From DASWOJ01 sp964242415 (lineage in GTDB: Bacteria > Pseudomonadota > Alphaproteobacteria > Acetobacterales > Acetobacteraceae), in NCBI GenBank assembly GCA_964242415.1, contig CAXTAT010000005.1, forward strand, positions 124,001-188,000: a stretch of 64,000 nt of DNA, written 5' to 3'. Position numbers and translations under genes: made by a program. A model generated the notes under the pieces. The model saw only the letters and a list, made by a program, of their open reading frames with translations. It searched no databases and was not told where the DNA came from. This document shows, piece after piece, positions 27,096 to 36,551 of this stretch (positions are counted from its first letter, which is position 1; the number at the start of each line of letters is the position of its first letter).

Positions 27096-27789
27096 CGTTG
27101 AAGCTGAGCCAGCGCACCGCATCGAACGCCCACGAAATCCCGGTGTCCAGGGCATCGGTCACCGGGGCGAACGGCACCCCGAACGCCGCCAGCATGCGCG
27201 GCAGCACGAAAATGCCGAAGATGACGACCAGGATGCCCGCCCGCTCCACCCGCGCCCAGGCCAGGGCCGCGCGCTGCGGCAGCAGCCCCACCACGATGCG
27301 CCCCCCATCCAGCGGCGGGATCGGCAGCAGGTTGAACAGGCCCAGCAGCAGGTTGGCCAGAACCAGGAACTCGATCGCCGTGCCCACGCCCTCTACCCAG
27401 CCGCCCGGCAGCAGCGGCAGCCCGTGCAGCAGCAGCGCCGCCGCCCACGCCAGCACGAAGTTTGCGGCAGGACCCGCGGCGGCGACCAGCATCATGCCCC
27501 GCCGCGGGTTGGGGAACCGCCACGCCGCCACCGGCACCGGCTTGGCCCAGCCGAACAGTGCCACCACCCGGCCAACCAGCAGCAACTGCACCAGCAGCAG
27601 CACGCCCGGCACCAGCACGGTGCCGATCCGGTCCACATGGCGCAGCGGGTTCAGCGACACCCTGCCCTGCTTCTGGGCGGTGTCATCGCCCAGCAGCAGG
27701 GCGGCATACCCATGCGCGGCCTCATGCCAGGTGATCGCCATCACCACGCACGCCACCGCCAGGGCGATCTGCGGCACGTCCTCGGTCAT
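27088..27789 (-). CDS. Site-2 protease (M50) family membrane protein
   Basis: The 233-residue multi-spanning protein carries the intramembrane zinc motif HEAAHGY (HExxH) and the third ligand in NLLPIPPLDGGR. It is of the short YwhC/SpoIVFB-like type without a PDZ domain, so it is not RseP. Placement between nagZ and scpA is a conserved habit in this group. The substrate is unknown. Its ATG overlaps the nagZ stop by four bases. Confidence 0.92.
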   Translation of the reverse strand: MTEDVPQIALAVACVVMAITWHEAAHGYAALLLGDDTAQKQGRVSLNPLRHVDRIGTVLVPGVLLLVQLLLVGRVVALFGWAKPVPVAAWRFPNPRRGMMLVAAAGPAANFVLAWAAALLLHGLPLLPGGWVEGVGTAIEFLVLANLLLGLFNLLPIPPLDGGRIVVGLLPQRAALAWARVERAGILVVIFGIFVLPRMLAAFGVPFAPVTDALDTGISWAFDAVRWLSFNDA

Positions 27790-28781
27790 GCCAGCAGCCG
27801 CCCCCGCTCCGCCGCAAGCGCCGGCAGGTCCAGCACCCGGCGGTTGCCCCCGGCCTGCCGGCGCGCAGCCGCCAGCCGGGCCAGCGTCGCGGCTGGGGCA
27901 TCCGGCACGCCGCGCAGCACCGCCTCGGTATCGGCCAGCCCGCCCGTGCAGTGCAGCGCCAGGTCGCACCCGGCCGCCACCGCCTGCGCCGCGAGCGCCC
28001 CCGGGGCGCCGACCAAGGCCCGCATGGCAAGATCATCCGACACGAGCACCCCCTGGAAGCCGATCCGCCCCCGGATCACCTGCCCGATCACCAGCGGCGA
28101 CAGCGTCGCGGGCCAGTCCGGGTCAAGCCCAGGATATAGGAGATGCGCCGTCATCATCCATGGCAGGTCCGCGTTGGCCTGAAACGGCTGCATGTCGTCC
28201 GACAGGTCCTGCCCGGCAGGCACCACCGGCAGCGCATGATGGCTGTCCACGCCGGCCCGGCCATGCCCCGGCGCGTGCTTCGCCACCGGCTGCACCCCGG
28301 CCGCCAGCAGCCCGTCCGCCGCCGCGCGGCCCAGCAGCGCCACAGTTCCAGGGTCGGCCGCATAGGCGCGATTGCCAACCACGTCATGCGCCCCGGCCAC
28401 GCGCAGGTCCAGCACGGGCGCGCAAACCAGGTCGATGCCCGCCGCCGCACACTCGCCGCCGATCAGCGCCCCCGTCAGCCAGGCCGCCCGCGCCCCGGCG
28501 GCCGGATCGGCCTCGAACCGCTCGCCGATGCGCCCCGCCGCCGGATGGGCCATCCACCCCGGCGGGCGCAGCCGGGCCACCCGGCCCCCCTCCTGGTCCA
28601 CCGCAACCAGCGCGCCCGGCGGCAGGACGGCCCGCAAGGCATCCGTCAGGCTGCGAAGCTGCTCCGGGTCCTGTATATTGCGGGCAAACAGGATCACCCC
28701 GGCCGGCGGCAGGCTGCGGAACAACGCCGCCTCAGCCGGATCGAGCGCCGGCCCGGCGATGCCGACGATCGCGGCCTGCAT
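27786..28781 (-). CDS. nagZ: Beta-N-acetylhexosaminidase NagZ
   Basis: This cytosolic glycoside hydrolase family 3 enzyme removes GlcNAc from 1,6-anhydro-muropeptides during cell-wall recycling. The 331 residues include VDQEGGRVARLRPPG, the KHAPGHGRAGVDSHHALPVV loop with the Asp-His acid/base pair, and nucleophile Asp in VLVSDDLAMRAL. The next gene upstream encodes a SPOR protein that would bind denuded peptidoglycan, which fits a wall-recycling setting. Confidence 0.96.
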   Translation of the reverse strand: MQAAIVGIAGPALDPAEAALFRSLPPAGVILFARNIQDPEQLRSLTDALRAVLPPGALVAVDQEGGRVARLRPPGWMAHPAAGRIGERFEADPAAGARAAWLTGALIGGECAAAGIDLVCAPVLDLRVAGAHDVVGNRAYAADPGTVALLGRAAADGLLAAGVQPVAKHAPGHGRAGVDSHHALPVVPAGQDLSDDMQPFQANADLPWMMTAHLLYPGLDPDWPATLSPLVIGQVIRGRIGFQGVLVSDDLAMRALVGAPGALAAQAVAAGCDLALHCTGGLADTEAVLRGVPDAPAATLARLAAARRQAGGNRRVLDLPALAAERGRLLA

Positions 28782-28822
28782 GGGACGATCAGAAGCCGGG
28801 GGCGTTCAGAAACCGGAGACGA

Positions 28823-29680
28823 TCAAAAGCTGGCGATGGCGCAGGCCCCGCCCTTCGCACGCACGCGGGCACAGAAGCCGTTGGCGTCGGCCATGTCGGC
28901 GAAGCCGCCGGTCCGCACGCGCCAGACCGCATGGCCGTCATGCTCCGCCCGCTGCATCACCAGGTGCTTGCCGCCCAGCACGTCCGGCATCCGCTTGGCC
29001 AGGCGCTGCCACTCCGCCTGGGCCGCCGGCTCGTTATCGACGGCCGCGAGCTGCACCATGGGCTTCGCTCCAGCACTCGGGGCTGGCAGCGCCGCTGCGG
29101 CAGGCGACGCCGCGGCCGGCGTCGGTGCAACCGGCGCTGGTGCAGCCGGCGTAAGCACGGCCGGCGTTGGCGCAGCAGGCGCCGGCGCAACGGCAGCCGG
29201 GGGCCGTGCCGCCGGACGCAGGCCGTGCAGGGTCTCAGCCGGTGCGGTGACGGCCGGCACCGGCGCAGCCGGGGCGGACGGCACCGGCGCAGGAACGGGC
29301 GCAGCGGGCTGCAACTGCGCGCGCAACACCTGCGGCGCCGGCGCCTCCGCCGCGGGGGCCATGCTCTGGGCGGCGCCGGGCTGGTCACCCATGGCCGGCT
29401 CGTCCGACCCGGCCACCTGCATGCCGCCGGCATTGTCCGGCTTGACGCGGACCGGGCGCGTGTCGGCCTCGATCACCGGCACCACCGTGTCGCGGTGCCC
29501 CAGCAGCGCCCAGCCGCCCGTGCCGGCCAGCAGCACGCCGCCCAGCACCACAGCCGCCGTCAGCAGCCGCCGGCTGCCGGTGTCCATGCCCGGCTGTTGC
29601 GCGCGATAGTTGCTGTGAACCAGTTGGCCGCCGCCAGCGGGCGGCATCTGCATGTTGTCAGGCAAGGTTCGGGTCCTCAC
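28823..29680 (-). CDS. SPOR domain-containing protein
   Basis: A short cytoplasmic N-terminus, one membrane helix (LLTAAVVLGGVLLAGTGGWALL, about residues 40-61) and a long alanine/proline-rich linker precede a C-terminal SPOR domain (MVQLAAVDNEPAAQAEWQRL, VWRVRTGGFADMADANGFC). SPOR domains bind peptidoglycan strands lacking stem peptides at division sites. The start is GTG 29680, three bases after the argS stop. It lies between argS and nagZ in one run of minus-strand genes. Confidence 0.9.
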   Translation of the reverse strand: MRTRTLPDNMQMPPAGGGQLVHSNYRAQQPGMDTGSRRLLTAAVVLGGVLLAGTGGWALLGHRDTVVPVIEADTRPVRVKPDNAGGMQVAGSDEPAMGDQPGAAQSMAPAAEAPAPQVLRAQLQPAAPVPAPVPSAPAAPVPAVTAPAETLHGLRPAARPPAAVAPAPAAPTPAVLTPAAPAPVAPTPAAASPAAAALPAPSAGAKPMVQLAAVDNEPAAQAEWQRLAKRMPDVLGGKHLVMQRAEHDGHAVWRVRTGGFADMADANGFCARVRAKGGACAIASF

Positions 29681-29683
29681 GCA

Positions 29684-31474
29684 TCAACGCATTTCCTCGA
29701 CCGGCACCACTCCCAGCACCGCCAGGCCGGAGCGGATGACGGTCGCCGTCGCCTCCACCAGCGCCAGCCGGGCCAGGGTCTCGGCCGGCCGGTCGGCTTG
29801 CAGGAACCGCAGCGTCGCTTCGTCACGCCCGCGGTTCCACAGCATATGAAAGTCGCCGGCCAAGTCATAGAGGTAAAACGCAACCCGGTGCGGCTCATAC
29901 GCCAGCGCCGCTGCCTCAACCGTGCGCGGCCAGGAGGCCAGCCGGCGGATCAGCGCCATCTCCGCCTCCGCCCCTAGGCTATCCAACGCAACCCCGGCCA
30001 AGGCCGCAGGCGCCGTCGCCTCCGCCCCGAACGACTCGGCCGCCGCACGCAGCACGGAGCGGCAGCGCGCGTGGGCATACTGCACATAGAACACCGGGTT
30101 CTCCCGCGTCTGCGCCAGCACGGCGTCCAGATCAAAATCCATCTGCGCATCGGACTTGCGGGTCAGCATGGTAAATCGCACGGCGTCGCGCCCGACCTCC
30201 TCCAGCAGGTCGGCCAGCGTAACGTAGGTGCCGGCGCGCTTGGACATCCGCACCAGCTCGCCGCCGCGGATCACCCGGACGATCTGGCACAGCACCACCT
30301 CCAGCGGCACCGGATCGTTGCCGGACAGCGCCTTCACCGCCGCCTTCATGCGTGACACATAGCCGCCATGGTCCGCGCCGAGCACGTCGATCATCAGCTT
30401 CGCCCCACGCGCCATCTTGTCGGCGTGATAGGCGATGTCGTTGGCGAAATAGGTGTTGGTGCCATCCGATTTCCGCAACGGGCGGTCCACGTCGTCGCCG
30501 AACTGCGTGGCGCGGAACAGCGTCTGCTCGCGCGGCTCCCAATCCTCCGGCAGCTTGCCCTTCGGCGGCTCCAGCACGCCCTCATAAATCAATCCCTGAG
30601 CCGCCAGGCGCTCGATCGTGCGGTCGGGCGCCCCGGAGCCAACCAGCGCGCGCTCGCTGCTGAACACGTCGGGCACCACGCCGAGCGCCGCCAGGTCCTC
30701 GCGGATCGAGGCCATCATGGCGGCCACCGTGAACTCGCGCACCGTGTCAAACCACCCTGCCGGATCAGCAATGGTCCCCCCCGGCCCGGCCAGCGCCGCG
30801 CCATGCCCGGCCAGCAGCGCCTGGCCGACCGGGACCAGGTACTCGCCCCGGTATTGCAGCCCGCCCGGCACGGCGGCGGCGAACTCGTCCTCGGTCAGGC
30901 GGGTGCCGACCGCCTGCAAGTAACGCCAGTACGCCGCCCAGGCCAGCGCCGCCACCTGCGCCCCGGCGTCGTTGATGTAGTACTCCTTCGTCACCGCGAA
31001 CCCAGCCTTCAGCAGCAGGTTCGCCAGCGCATCCCCCACCACCGCCCCACGGCAGTGCCCGATGTGCATGGGACCCGTGGGGTTGGCCGACACGTACTCG
31101 ATGTTCACCGGCAGCCCATGCCCAGCCGTGCTGTCCCCATAATGCCCGCCCGCCCGCAGCACCGCCGGCAAGGTCGCCCGCAACGCCTCCGGGCGCAGCG
31201 AAATATTGACGAACCCAGGCCCCGCCGGCTCGGCGCGCAGCACGTCCGGCGCCTGCGCCAGCGCCGCCGCCAGCGCCTGCGCGATGCGGGCCGGGGCCTG
31301 CCGGGCTGCCTTGGCGCTGACCATGGCCGCGTTGGTCGCCATGTCGCCGTGCGAGGCCTCCCGCGCCGGCGTCACCTCCACGCGCGCCGCCACCTCGTCC
31401 GGCAGGTCCGGCACGACGCCGCGCAGCGCCGCAACCACGGTGTCCCGCATGTCGGCAAACAGGTTCTCAGTCAT
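29684..31474 (-). CDS. argS: Arginyl-tRNA synthetase
   Basis: This class I synthetase of 596 residues has an N-terminal Add-1 domain, the HIGH motif in NPTGPMHIGHCRGAV, a KMSKS-like RMSKRAGTYVTL and a C-terminal helical anticodon-binding (DALR) domain. It charges tRNA-Arg, one of which is encoded at 41.4 kb. Five bases separate it from dgt upstream. Confidence 0.97.
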   Translation of the reverse strand: MTENLFADMRDTVVAALRGVVPDLPDEVAARVEVTPAREASHGDMATNAAMVSAKAARQAPARIAQALAAALAQAPDVLRAEPAGPGFVNISLRPEALRATLPAVLRAGGHYGDSTAGHGLPVNIEYVSANPTGPMHIGHCRGAVVGDALANLLLKAGFAVTKEYYINDAGAQVAALAWAAYWRYLQAVGTRLTEDEFAAAVPGGLQYRGEYLVPVGQALLAGHGAALAGPGGTIADPAGWFDTVREFTVAAMMASIREDLAALGVVPDVFSSERALVGSGAPDRTIERLAAQGLIYEGVLEPPKGKLPEDWEPREQTLFRATQFGDDVDRPLRKSDGTNTYFANDIAYHADKMARGAKLMIDVLGADHGGYVSRMKAAVKALSGNDPVPLEVVLCQIVRVIRGGELVRMSKRAGTYVTLADLLEEVGRDAVRFTMLTRKSDAQMDFDLDAVLAQTRENPVFYVQYAHARCRSVLRAAAESFGAEATAPAALAGVALDSLGAEAEMALIRRLASWPRTVEAAALAYEPHRVAFYLYDLAGDFHMLWNRGRDEATLRFLQADRPAETLARLALVEATATVIRSGLAVLGVVPVEEMR

Positions 31475-31479
31475 TACGG

Positions 31480-32628
31480 TCAGCCTATGGTGAAGGGGTC
31501 GGTCAGGCGCCGGTGCTCGTCCAGCGCAAAGCGGTCGGTCATCCCGGCAATATAATCCGCCACAGTCAGCGCCGCGCGAGGCTCATCGCCCACCCCGGCG
31601 CGGGCACGCCAGCCGTCGGGCAGCATGCTGGTGTCGTCGTGCAGCAGGCCGAACAGCTCCTGCGTCACGCGCCGGGCCTTGTTGGTCATGCGGTTCACCT
31701 TCCAGTGCCGATACATGCGGGCAAACAGGAACTCCTTCACCGCCCGGTTGGCCTCCGCCATCGCCGGGCTGAACGCCACCACCGGCTGCGTGGCCCGGCG
31801 GATCGCGTCGCTGTCAGCCGGCTCCAGCGCGGCAATCCGCCGGCGGCTCTCCTCCGTCATGTCAATGGCAAACGCGTTGATCACCCGCCGGATCGTCTCG
31901 TGCCGCAGCCGCTCCGGCGGCACGTCCAGGCTGCTGCGCCGCGCCTGCGCCAGCGCGGTGCCGATCACCGGTAGGTGCGCGATGTCCTCGGGGCCGAACA
32001 GCCCGGCCCGCATCCCGTCATCCAGGTCATGGCTGTGATACGCCACATCGTCCGCCATCGCCGCCACCTGCGCCTCCCCCGAGGCATGGGTGTGCAGGTC
32101 CAGCGGGTGCAGCGCGTCATACTCGGCGATGTAAGGCGGCGGCCGGTGCAGCGGCCCGTTGTGCTTGGCCAGCCCCTCCAGCGCCTCCCACGTCAGGTTC
32201 AGCCCGTCGAAGGCGGCATAGCGGCTCTCCAGCCGGGTCACGACCTTGAGGCTCTGCGCGTTGTGGTCGAAGCCGCCATAGGGCTTCATGCCCGCGTTCA
32301 GCCCCTCCTCCCCGGCGTGGCCGAACGGCGGGTGGCCCAGGTCGTGCGCCAGCGCCAGCGCCTCCGTCAGGTCCTCGTCCAGCCGCAGCTCGCGCGCGAT
32401 GGAACGGGCGATCTGCGCCACCTCCAGGCTATGCGTCAGGCGCGTGCGGAAGTAGTCGCCCTCATGGTTCACGAACACCTGGGTCTTGTACTGCAGCTTG
32501 CGGAAGGCGGAGCTATGGATCACCCGGTCGCGGTCGCGCTGCCAGGGGCTGCGGCCGGGGCTTTCGGCCTCGGGGTGGAGGCGTCCGCGCATCGTCTCCG
32601 GGCGGACGGCATAGGGGGCGTGGGGCAT
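31480..32628 (-). CDS. dgt: dGTPase-like HD-domain triphosphohydrolase
   Basis: The 382-residue protein has the HD-domain metal ligands TRLTHSLEVAQIARS, LAHDLGHPPFGHAGEE and, later, AAMADDVAYHSHDLDDG. It belongs to the deoxyguanosinetriphosphate triphosphohydrolase-like (type 2) family, which hydrolyses dNTPs to nucleoside and tripolyphosphate. It precedes argS, a common alphaproteobacterial order, and is divergent from erpA. Confidence 0.94.
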   Translation of the reverse strand: MPHAPYAVRPETMRGRLHPEAESPGRSPWQRDRDRVIHSSAFRKLQYKTQVFVNHEGDYFRTRLTHSLEVAQIARSIARELRLDEDLTEALALAHDLGHPPFGHAGEEGLNAGMKPYGGFDHNAQSLKVVTRLESRYAAFDGLNLTWEALEGLAKHNGPLHRPPPYIAEYDALHPLDLHTHASGEAQVAAMADDVAYHSHDLDDGMRAGLFGPEDIAHLPVIGTALAQARRSSLDVPPERLRHETIRRVINAFAIDMTEESRRRIAALEPADSDAIRRATQPVVAFSPAMAEANRAVKEFLFARMYRHWKVNRMTNKARRVTQELFGLLHDDTSMLPDGWRARAGVGDEPRAALTVADYIAGMTDRFALDEHRRLTDPFTIG

Positions 32629-32959
32629 GGACCTGATCGGAAGGGTGGGCCGGGCTTATCACATGCCAGGCCATTCACAGAGAGGGGCCGCCCCGGGAGA
32701 CCCAGGCAATAACCGAGGCCAGGTGCGGGGCACGTCGCAGCGGTGCATGGGCCACGTCATTGCGAGCCGCACTTGCGGCGCGGCATAGGGGGGCCGCCAG
32801 CGCGGTCCCCTCGGCCCCTATACCGCGCCGCAAGCGCTCCCCGCGATGACACCGGCGCTCCGAGCACATGCCGACCGGCCTAAGCCAGCGCATATCCCTC
32901 CAACAGTTAACGTCCGCTTCAACAACCACTGCATCTTCAATATGAGGCCGGAAAGGGCT
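32629..32959. other. Divergent intergenic region dgt/erpA
   Basis: No gene is seen. The region holds repeat copy 4 (32755-32850), the erpA ribosome site (GGAAAGGG at 32950-32957) and an A/T-richer stretch at 32900-32945 that may contain the erpA promoter. No clear sigma-70 boxes could be assigned. Confidence 0.55.
32755..32850. repeat. GTCATTGCGAG-family repeat, copy 4 (best preserved)
   Basis: The left arm CGTCATTGCGAGCC...GCGGCGCGGCATAGGGG and right arm CCCCTATACCGCGCCGCAAGC...CCGCGATGAC are inverted copies over about 36 bases each around a GCC-rich centre. The whole 96 bases could form one long imperfect hairpin in RNA. Confidence 0.85.
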
Positions 32960-33316
32960 ATGTCTGCCACCATGGACAGCATCATCGCCTCCGCCTTCTC
33001 CGTCTCCGACCGCGCCGCCGAGCGCGTGGCAGAGATCACCGCCGCCCAAGGCAAGCCCGCCGCCCTGCGCGTGGCCGTGCTCGCCGGCGGGTGCAGCGGC
33101 TTCCAGTACAAGTTCGAGCTGGATGACGCGCCGCAGCCGGACGACCTGGTGGTCGAGCGCGGCGGCGCCCGCATCCTGGTCGACGCCGCCAGCCTGGACC
33201 TGCTGGGCGGATCGCAGCTCGACTACACCGACGAGCTGATGGGCAGCCACTTCACCGTCCGCAACCCGAACGCCACCTCCGCCTGCGGCTGCGGCACCAG
33301 CTTCGCCGTCGACTAA
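32960..33316 (+). CDS. erpA: Iron-sulfur cluster insertion protein, ErpA/IscA type
   Basis: The 118-residue A-type carrier has the three cluster cysteines: one in VLAGGCSGFQYKF and two in the C-terminal SACGCGTSF. It delivers [4Fe-4S] or [2Fe-2S] clusters to apoproteins. ATG 32960 with GGAAAGGG upstream is chosen; ATG 32972 would be a shorter option. No isc/suf genes adjoin, which is usual for erpA. Confidence 0.93.
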   Translation: MSATMDSIIASAFSVSDRAAERVAEITAAQGKPAALRVAVLAGGCSGFQYKFELDDAPQPDDLVVERGGARILVDAASLDLLGGSQLDYTDELMGSHFTVRNPNATSACGCGTSFAVD

Positions 33317-33373
33317 TCGCGCCGGCGCTGATTGAACGTCAGGGCGTGAAGGCCAGAACATGAAGGCCGGCGC

Positions 33374-34147
33374 GTGAAAATCGCCACCTGGAACGTCAAC
33401 TCGATCCGGATGCGCGAACGCCTGGTGGCCGACTGGCTCGCCCGCGTGCAGCCGGACCTGCTGCTGCTACAAGAAATTAAGTGCGAGGACGGCAGCTTCC
33501 CCGCCGCCGCCTTCGCCGCGGCTGGCTACGCCGTTGAGATCGTCGGGCAGAAATCGTACAACGGCGTCGCGGTCCTGTCCCGCATCCCGGTCGAGGTCGT
33601 GCACCGCACCCTACCCGGGCTGCCGGCCGACGACGCGCAGGCCCGCTACCTTGAGGTTGCGGCCGGCGGGATCACGGTCGGCAACCTCTATCTGCCGAAC
33701 GGCAACTCCGGCGGCGATCCCGGCTACGCCTACAAGCTGGCCTGGATGGAGGCATTGGCCGCCCGCGCCCGCGACCTGCTCGACGCCGACCAGCCGGTGA
33801 TGTTCGCCGGCGACTACAATGTCTGCCCGGCCGACGAGGACTTCGCCCCCGGCACCCTGTCCGCCACCGACGCCCTGGTGCGGCCGCCGACCCGGGCACG
33901 CTTCCGTGCCCTGCTTTGGCTGGGCCTGACCGACGCAATCCGGGCGCTGCAGCCGGCCGGCCCCGCCTACACCTTCTGGGACTACCAGGCCGGCGCTTGG
34001 CCGCGCGACCTCGGCCTGCGGATCGACCACGCCCTGCTGTCGCCGGACCTCGCCCAACGCCTGGTCTCGGCCGTACCCGACCGCATGGAGCGCGACCGCC
34101 CGCAGCCCTCCGATCATGTGCCCGTCGTCGTGGAGCTTGCCGGCTAA
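33374..34147 (+). CDS. xth: Exodeoxyribonuclease III
   Basis: The 257-residue enzyme of the exonuclease-endonuclease-phosphatase fold cuts at abasic sites and degrades 3' ends. MKIATWNVNSIRMR, LLLQEIKCEDGSFP (metal Glu), GNLYLPNGN, MFAGDYNVCPADED and the terminal LRIDHALLSP and SDHVPVVVEL are the standard catalytic blocks. The start is GTG 33374, 57 bases after erpA. Confidence 0.95.
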   Translation: MKIATWNVNSIRMRERLVADWLARVQPDLLLLQEIKCEDGSFPAAAFAAAGYAVEIVGQKSYNGVAVLSRIPVEVVHRTLPGLPADDAQARYLEVAAGGITVGNLYLPNGNSGGDPGYAYKLAWMEALAARARDLLDADQPVMFAGDYNVCPADEDFAPGTLSATDALVRPPTRARFRALLWLGLTDAIRALQPAGPAYTFWDYQAGAWPRDLGLRIDHALLSPDLAQRLVSAVPDRMERDRPQPSDHVPVVVELAG

Positions 34148-34220
34148 GCAGGCCCACGCAGCCAGGCTGCCCAGGCCTCATCCATGCACCAACCCCACAA
34201 AGCTCACTCCGATCGCCACG

Positions 34221-35753
34221 CTAGAACGTCAGCGTCGCCACGACCCGGCTGTGCGGCACGTCGCGGTCCACGCGGATGGCCATCGCAGGATCACCCTTCG
34301 CCAGGGCAAGCACCAGCCGCATGCCCAACCCCTTCCGGCTCATCGGGTCGAAGCTGGCGGGAAAGCCGGGGCCGCCATCCTCCACCACCACCTCCAGCCC
34401 GGCCGGCCGGCGGTTCAAGCCGACCGTGATCTTGCCCGTGCCATACTTGATGGCGTTCGTCACCAGCTCGGACACCACCAGCCCAAGCGGCGTCACCTGG
34501 TCGGCAGCGAGCAGGATCGTGTCAGATTCCAGGGCGATGCTGCGCCCGTTCGCCGAGTCCATCAGCATGACCCGCATGTCGTTGAGCAGCGCATCAATAT
34601 AGGCGGCAGCATCGGTCTCGGTGACCGAGTCGCCCTCATACAACCGCTGGTGCACGGCGCTGATCGTAAGGATCCGCCCAGCCGCCTGCTCAAGCTGCTC
34701 CCGCGTCTCCGGACTGGCGGTGCGGGATTGCAGGTGCAGCAGGGTGCGCACCAGTTGCAGCGAGTTCTTCACCCGGTGGTGCACCTCCTGCATCAGCAGG
34801 TCCTTGTCGCGCAGCAGGGCGTCCTTGGCCTGCTCGGCCTCCCGGGCGGCGGTCACGTTGCGGGAGATCGACACCAGCCGGGTCGGCTGCCCCCCAGCAT
34901 CCAGCACCGGGGCGACCAGCACGTCCCACCAATCCGTCCCGCCTTCGGGCGACGAAGCGGCGGCGGTGAAGCGGCCGACATTGCCGCCCGCCGCCGTGCG
35001 GATCGCCTCATAGGCCAGCGGCTTGCCCTCGGCCGGCCACCACTCCGGCCACAACGTGCCGACCTGGGCCAGCAGGTCGGAGATGCCCAGCGCGACCGCC
35101 CCGTTCACGTTCATCGCCAGCAGATGGCCCTGCAGGTCCAGCACCTTCACGCAGTCCGGGCTGCTCTCGAACACCTGCCGCGCCAGCGCCTCCTGCCGCT
35201 CGGCCAACAGGTCCATGCCGTCGCGGACCATGGCGGCGGCGAGGACGTTGCCAAGCGATTGCAGGAACGCGGTGTCGGCGGCGACGAACTCGTGCCGGCT
35301 GGTGCTGTCCACCTCCAGCACGCCGAACGGCTCCGCATCGGCAGTGCCGATCGGGACGTTGATGGCGCTCTGCACGCCGTGCTCGGCAAGCAGCGCCGGC
35401 ACACGGAACCGGCCCTCGCCGTCCAGGTCGTTCGACAGCACCGGCGCCCTGGTGTGCAGCGCATAGCCGGCGGGGCTGTCGAGCTGCGCGCCCAGGGCGG
35501 CATGGCCAACCACGCCCGGCCGCCAGCCGACGCCCGCGACGACGAGCAGGTCGTCCTGCGCCGGCCGGGGCCGCAGCACCTTCGCAAACGCGGTGCCCAG
35601 CCCCAGCGCCGCCACCCGGCAGGCTTCGGCCAGCAACCGGTCCAGCGGCGGGGCGCCCAAGGCATACAGCCCCAGCCCGGCCACCAGCTCCTGCTGGCCC
35701 AGGCGCAGCGCAAGCTCATCGTGCGGAACGTCGCGTGCCAGTGCTACCATCAT
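34221..35753 (-). CDS. GAF-PAS sensor histidine kinase, HWE/HisKA_2 type
   Basis: The 510-residue soluble kinase has a GAF domain (about 25-165), a PAS domain (about 195-310), the phosphoacceptor EVHHRVKNSLQLVRTLLHLQS of the HisKA_2 type and an ATPase domain (ELVTNAIKYG, VEDGGPGFP). There are no membrane segments, so it senses an internal signal. Such kinases often feed PhyR-type general stress control in alphaproteobacteria, but no response regulator is adjacent. A 17-base imperfect direct duplication (GCTACCATCATCCTGAC then GCTACCATGATGCTGAC, 35743-35776) spans its start. Confidence 0.9.
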   Translation of the reverse strand: MMVALARDVPHDELALRLGQQELVAGLGLYALGAPPLDRLLAEACRVAALGLGTAFAKVLRPRPAQDDLLVVAGVGWRPGVVGHAALGAQLDSPAGYALHTRAPVLSNDLDGEGRFRVPALLAEHGVQSAINVPIGTADAEPFGVLEVDSTSRHEFVAADTAFLQSLGNVLAAAMVRDGMDLLAERQEALARQVFESSPDCVKVLDLQGHLLAMNVNGAVALGISDLLAQVGTLWPEWWPAEGKPLAYEAIRTAAGGNVGRFTAAASSPEGGTDWWDVLVAPVLDAGGQPTRLVSISRNVTAAREAEQAKDALLRDKDLLMQEVHHRVKNSLQLVRTLLHLQSRTASPETREQLEQAAGRILTISAVHQRLYEGDSVTETDAAAYIDALLNDMRVMLMDSANGRSIALESDTILLAADQVTPLGLVVSELVTNAIKYGTGKITVGLNRRPAGLEVVVEDGGPGFPASFDPMSRKGLGMRLVLALAKGDPAMAIRVDRDVPHSRVVATLTF

Positions 35754-35946
35754 CCTGACGCTACCATGATGCTGACCTTACGCATCGCTAACGAGAACGT
35801 GAAACCTCGGCAAGTGTTTAGCACCGCTGCCTGCAAGCTGATACGGCGGTCTGCCAATGCAACCCGTTGGTCCCAAGGGCAGCCTTGCAGATTGCCCGGC
35901 GTGTCGGCATGACGGTGCGATGCAGCGCACAGCACGGACCTAGCGA

Positions 35947-36426
35947 ATGGCGGACAACGCGATGGGTGTCCCACTGGACAGCATTGCGCACGTCATCCAG
36001 GTCGCCTTGACCCCGGTGTTCCTGCTGTCTGGCGTCGGCACCCTGCTGAACGTGTTCACCAGCCGGCTGGCGCGGGTGACGGACCACATGGAGCACCTGG
36101 CCGACCTGTTGCGGGCGGACCCATCCGGCGACCGCGCAGACGAGCAGCGGCAGCACCTGCACCGGCTGCGGCGGCGCACCATCGCGCTCGACTCGGCCGT
36201 TGGGCTGGGCGCCACTGCGGGCGCGGCGACTGCCCTGGCGACGCTGACGCTGTTCGTCGGCGCGCTGCGGGAGTCATCGGCGGCGGCGGCGTTGTTTCTG
36301 CTGTTCGGGGTCGCCGTGCTGTGCACCGTGCTGGCGCTGGCGGCCTTCCTGACGGAAACCGTGCTGTCCTGGATCGGCGTGCGGGACGAAGGCGCCCTGC
36401 CACCCCCGGCAACGCGCCGCCCCTAG
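35947..36426 (+). CDS. DUF2721 family membrane protein
   Basis: The 159-residue protein has an N-terminal hydrophobic segment (VIQVALTPVFLLSGVGTLLNVF), the conserved TSRLARVTDHMEHL, a charged loop (QHLHRLRRRTIALDSAV) and two further membrane helices. This layout is DUF2721, whose function is unknown. It is divergent from the histidine kinase. Confidence 0.85.
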   Translation: MADNAMGVPLDSIAHVIQVALTPVFLLSGVGTLLNVFTSRLARVTDHMEHLADLLRADPSGDRADEQRQHLHRLRRRTIALDSAVGLGATAGAATALATLTLFVGALRESSAAAALFLLFGVAVLCTVLALAAFLTETVLSWIGVRDEGALPPPATRRP

Positions 36427-36551
36427 GCCAGTAATGCGCGGCTCCTGCTACGGCCATCTCAGGGCCTGCGCTCGATCAGGCATACCGCGGCCGCGTCGGT
36501 GTAGTGCTGCGCCACCCCGCAGCGCCGGCACCGAGAAAGGAACAGGCAGCG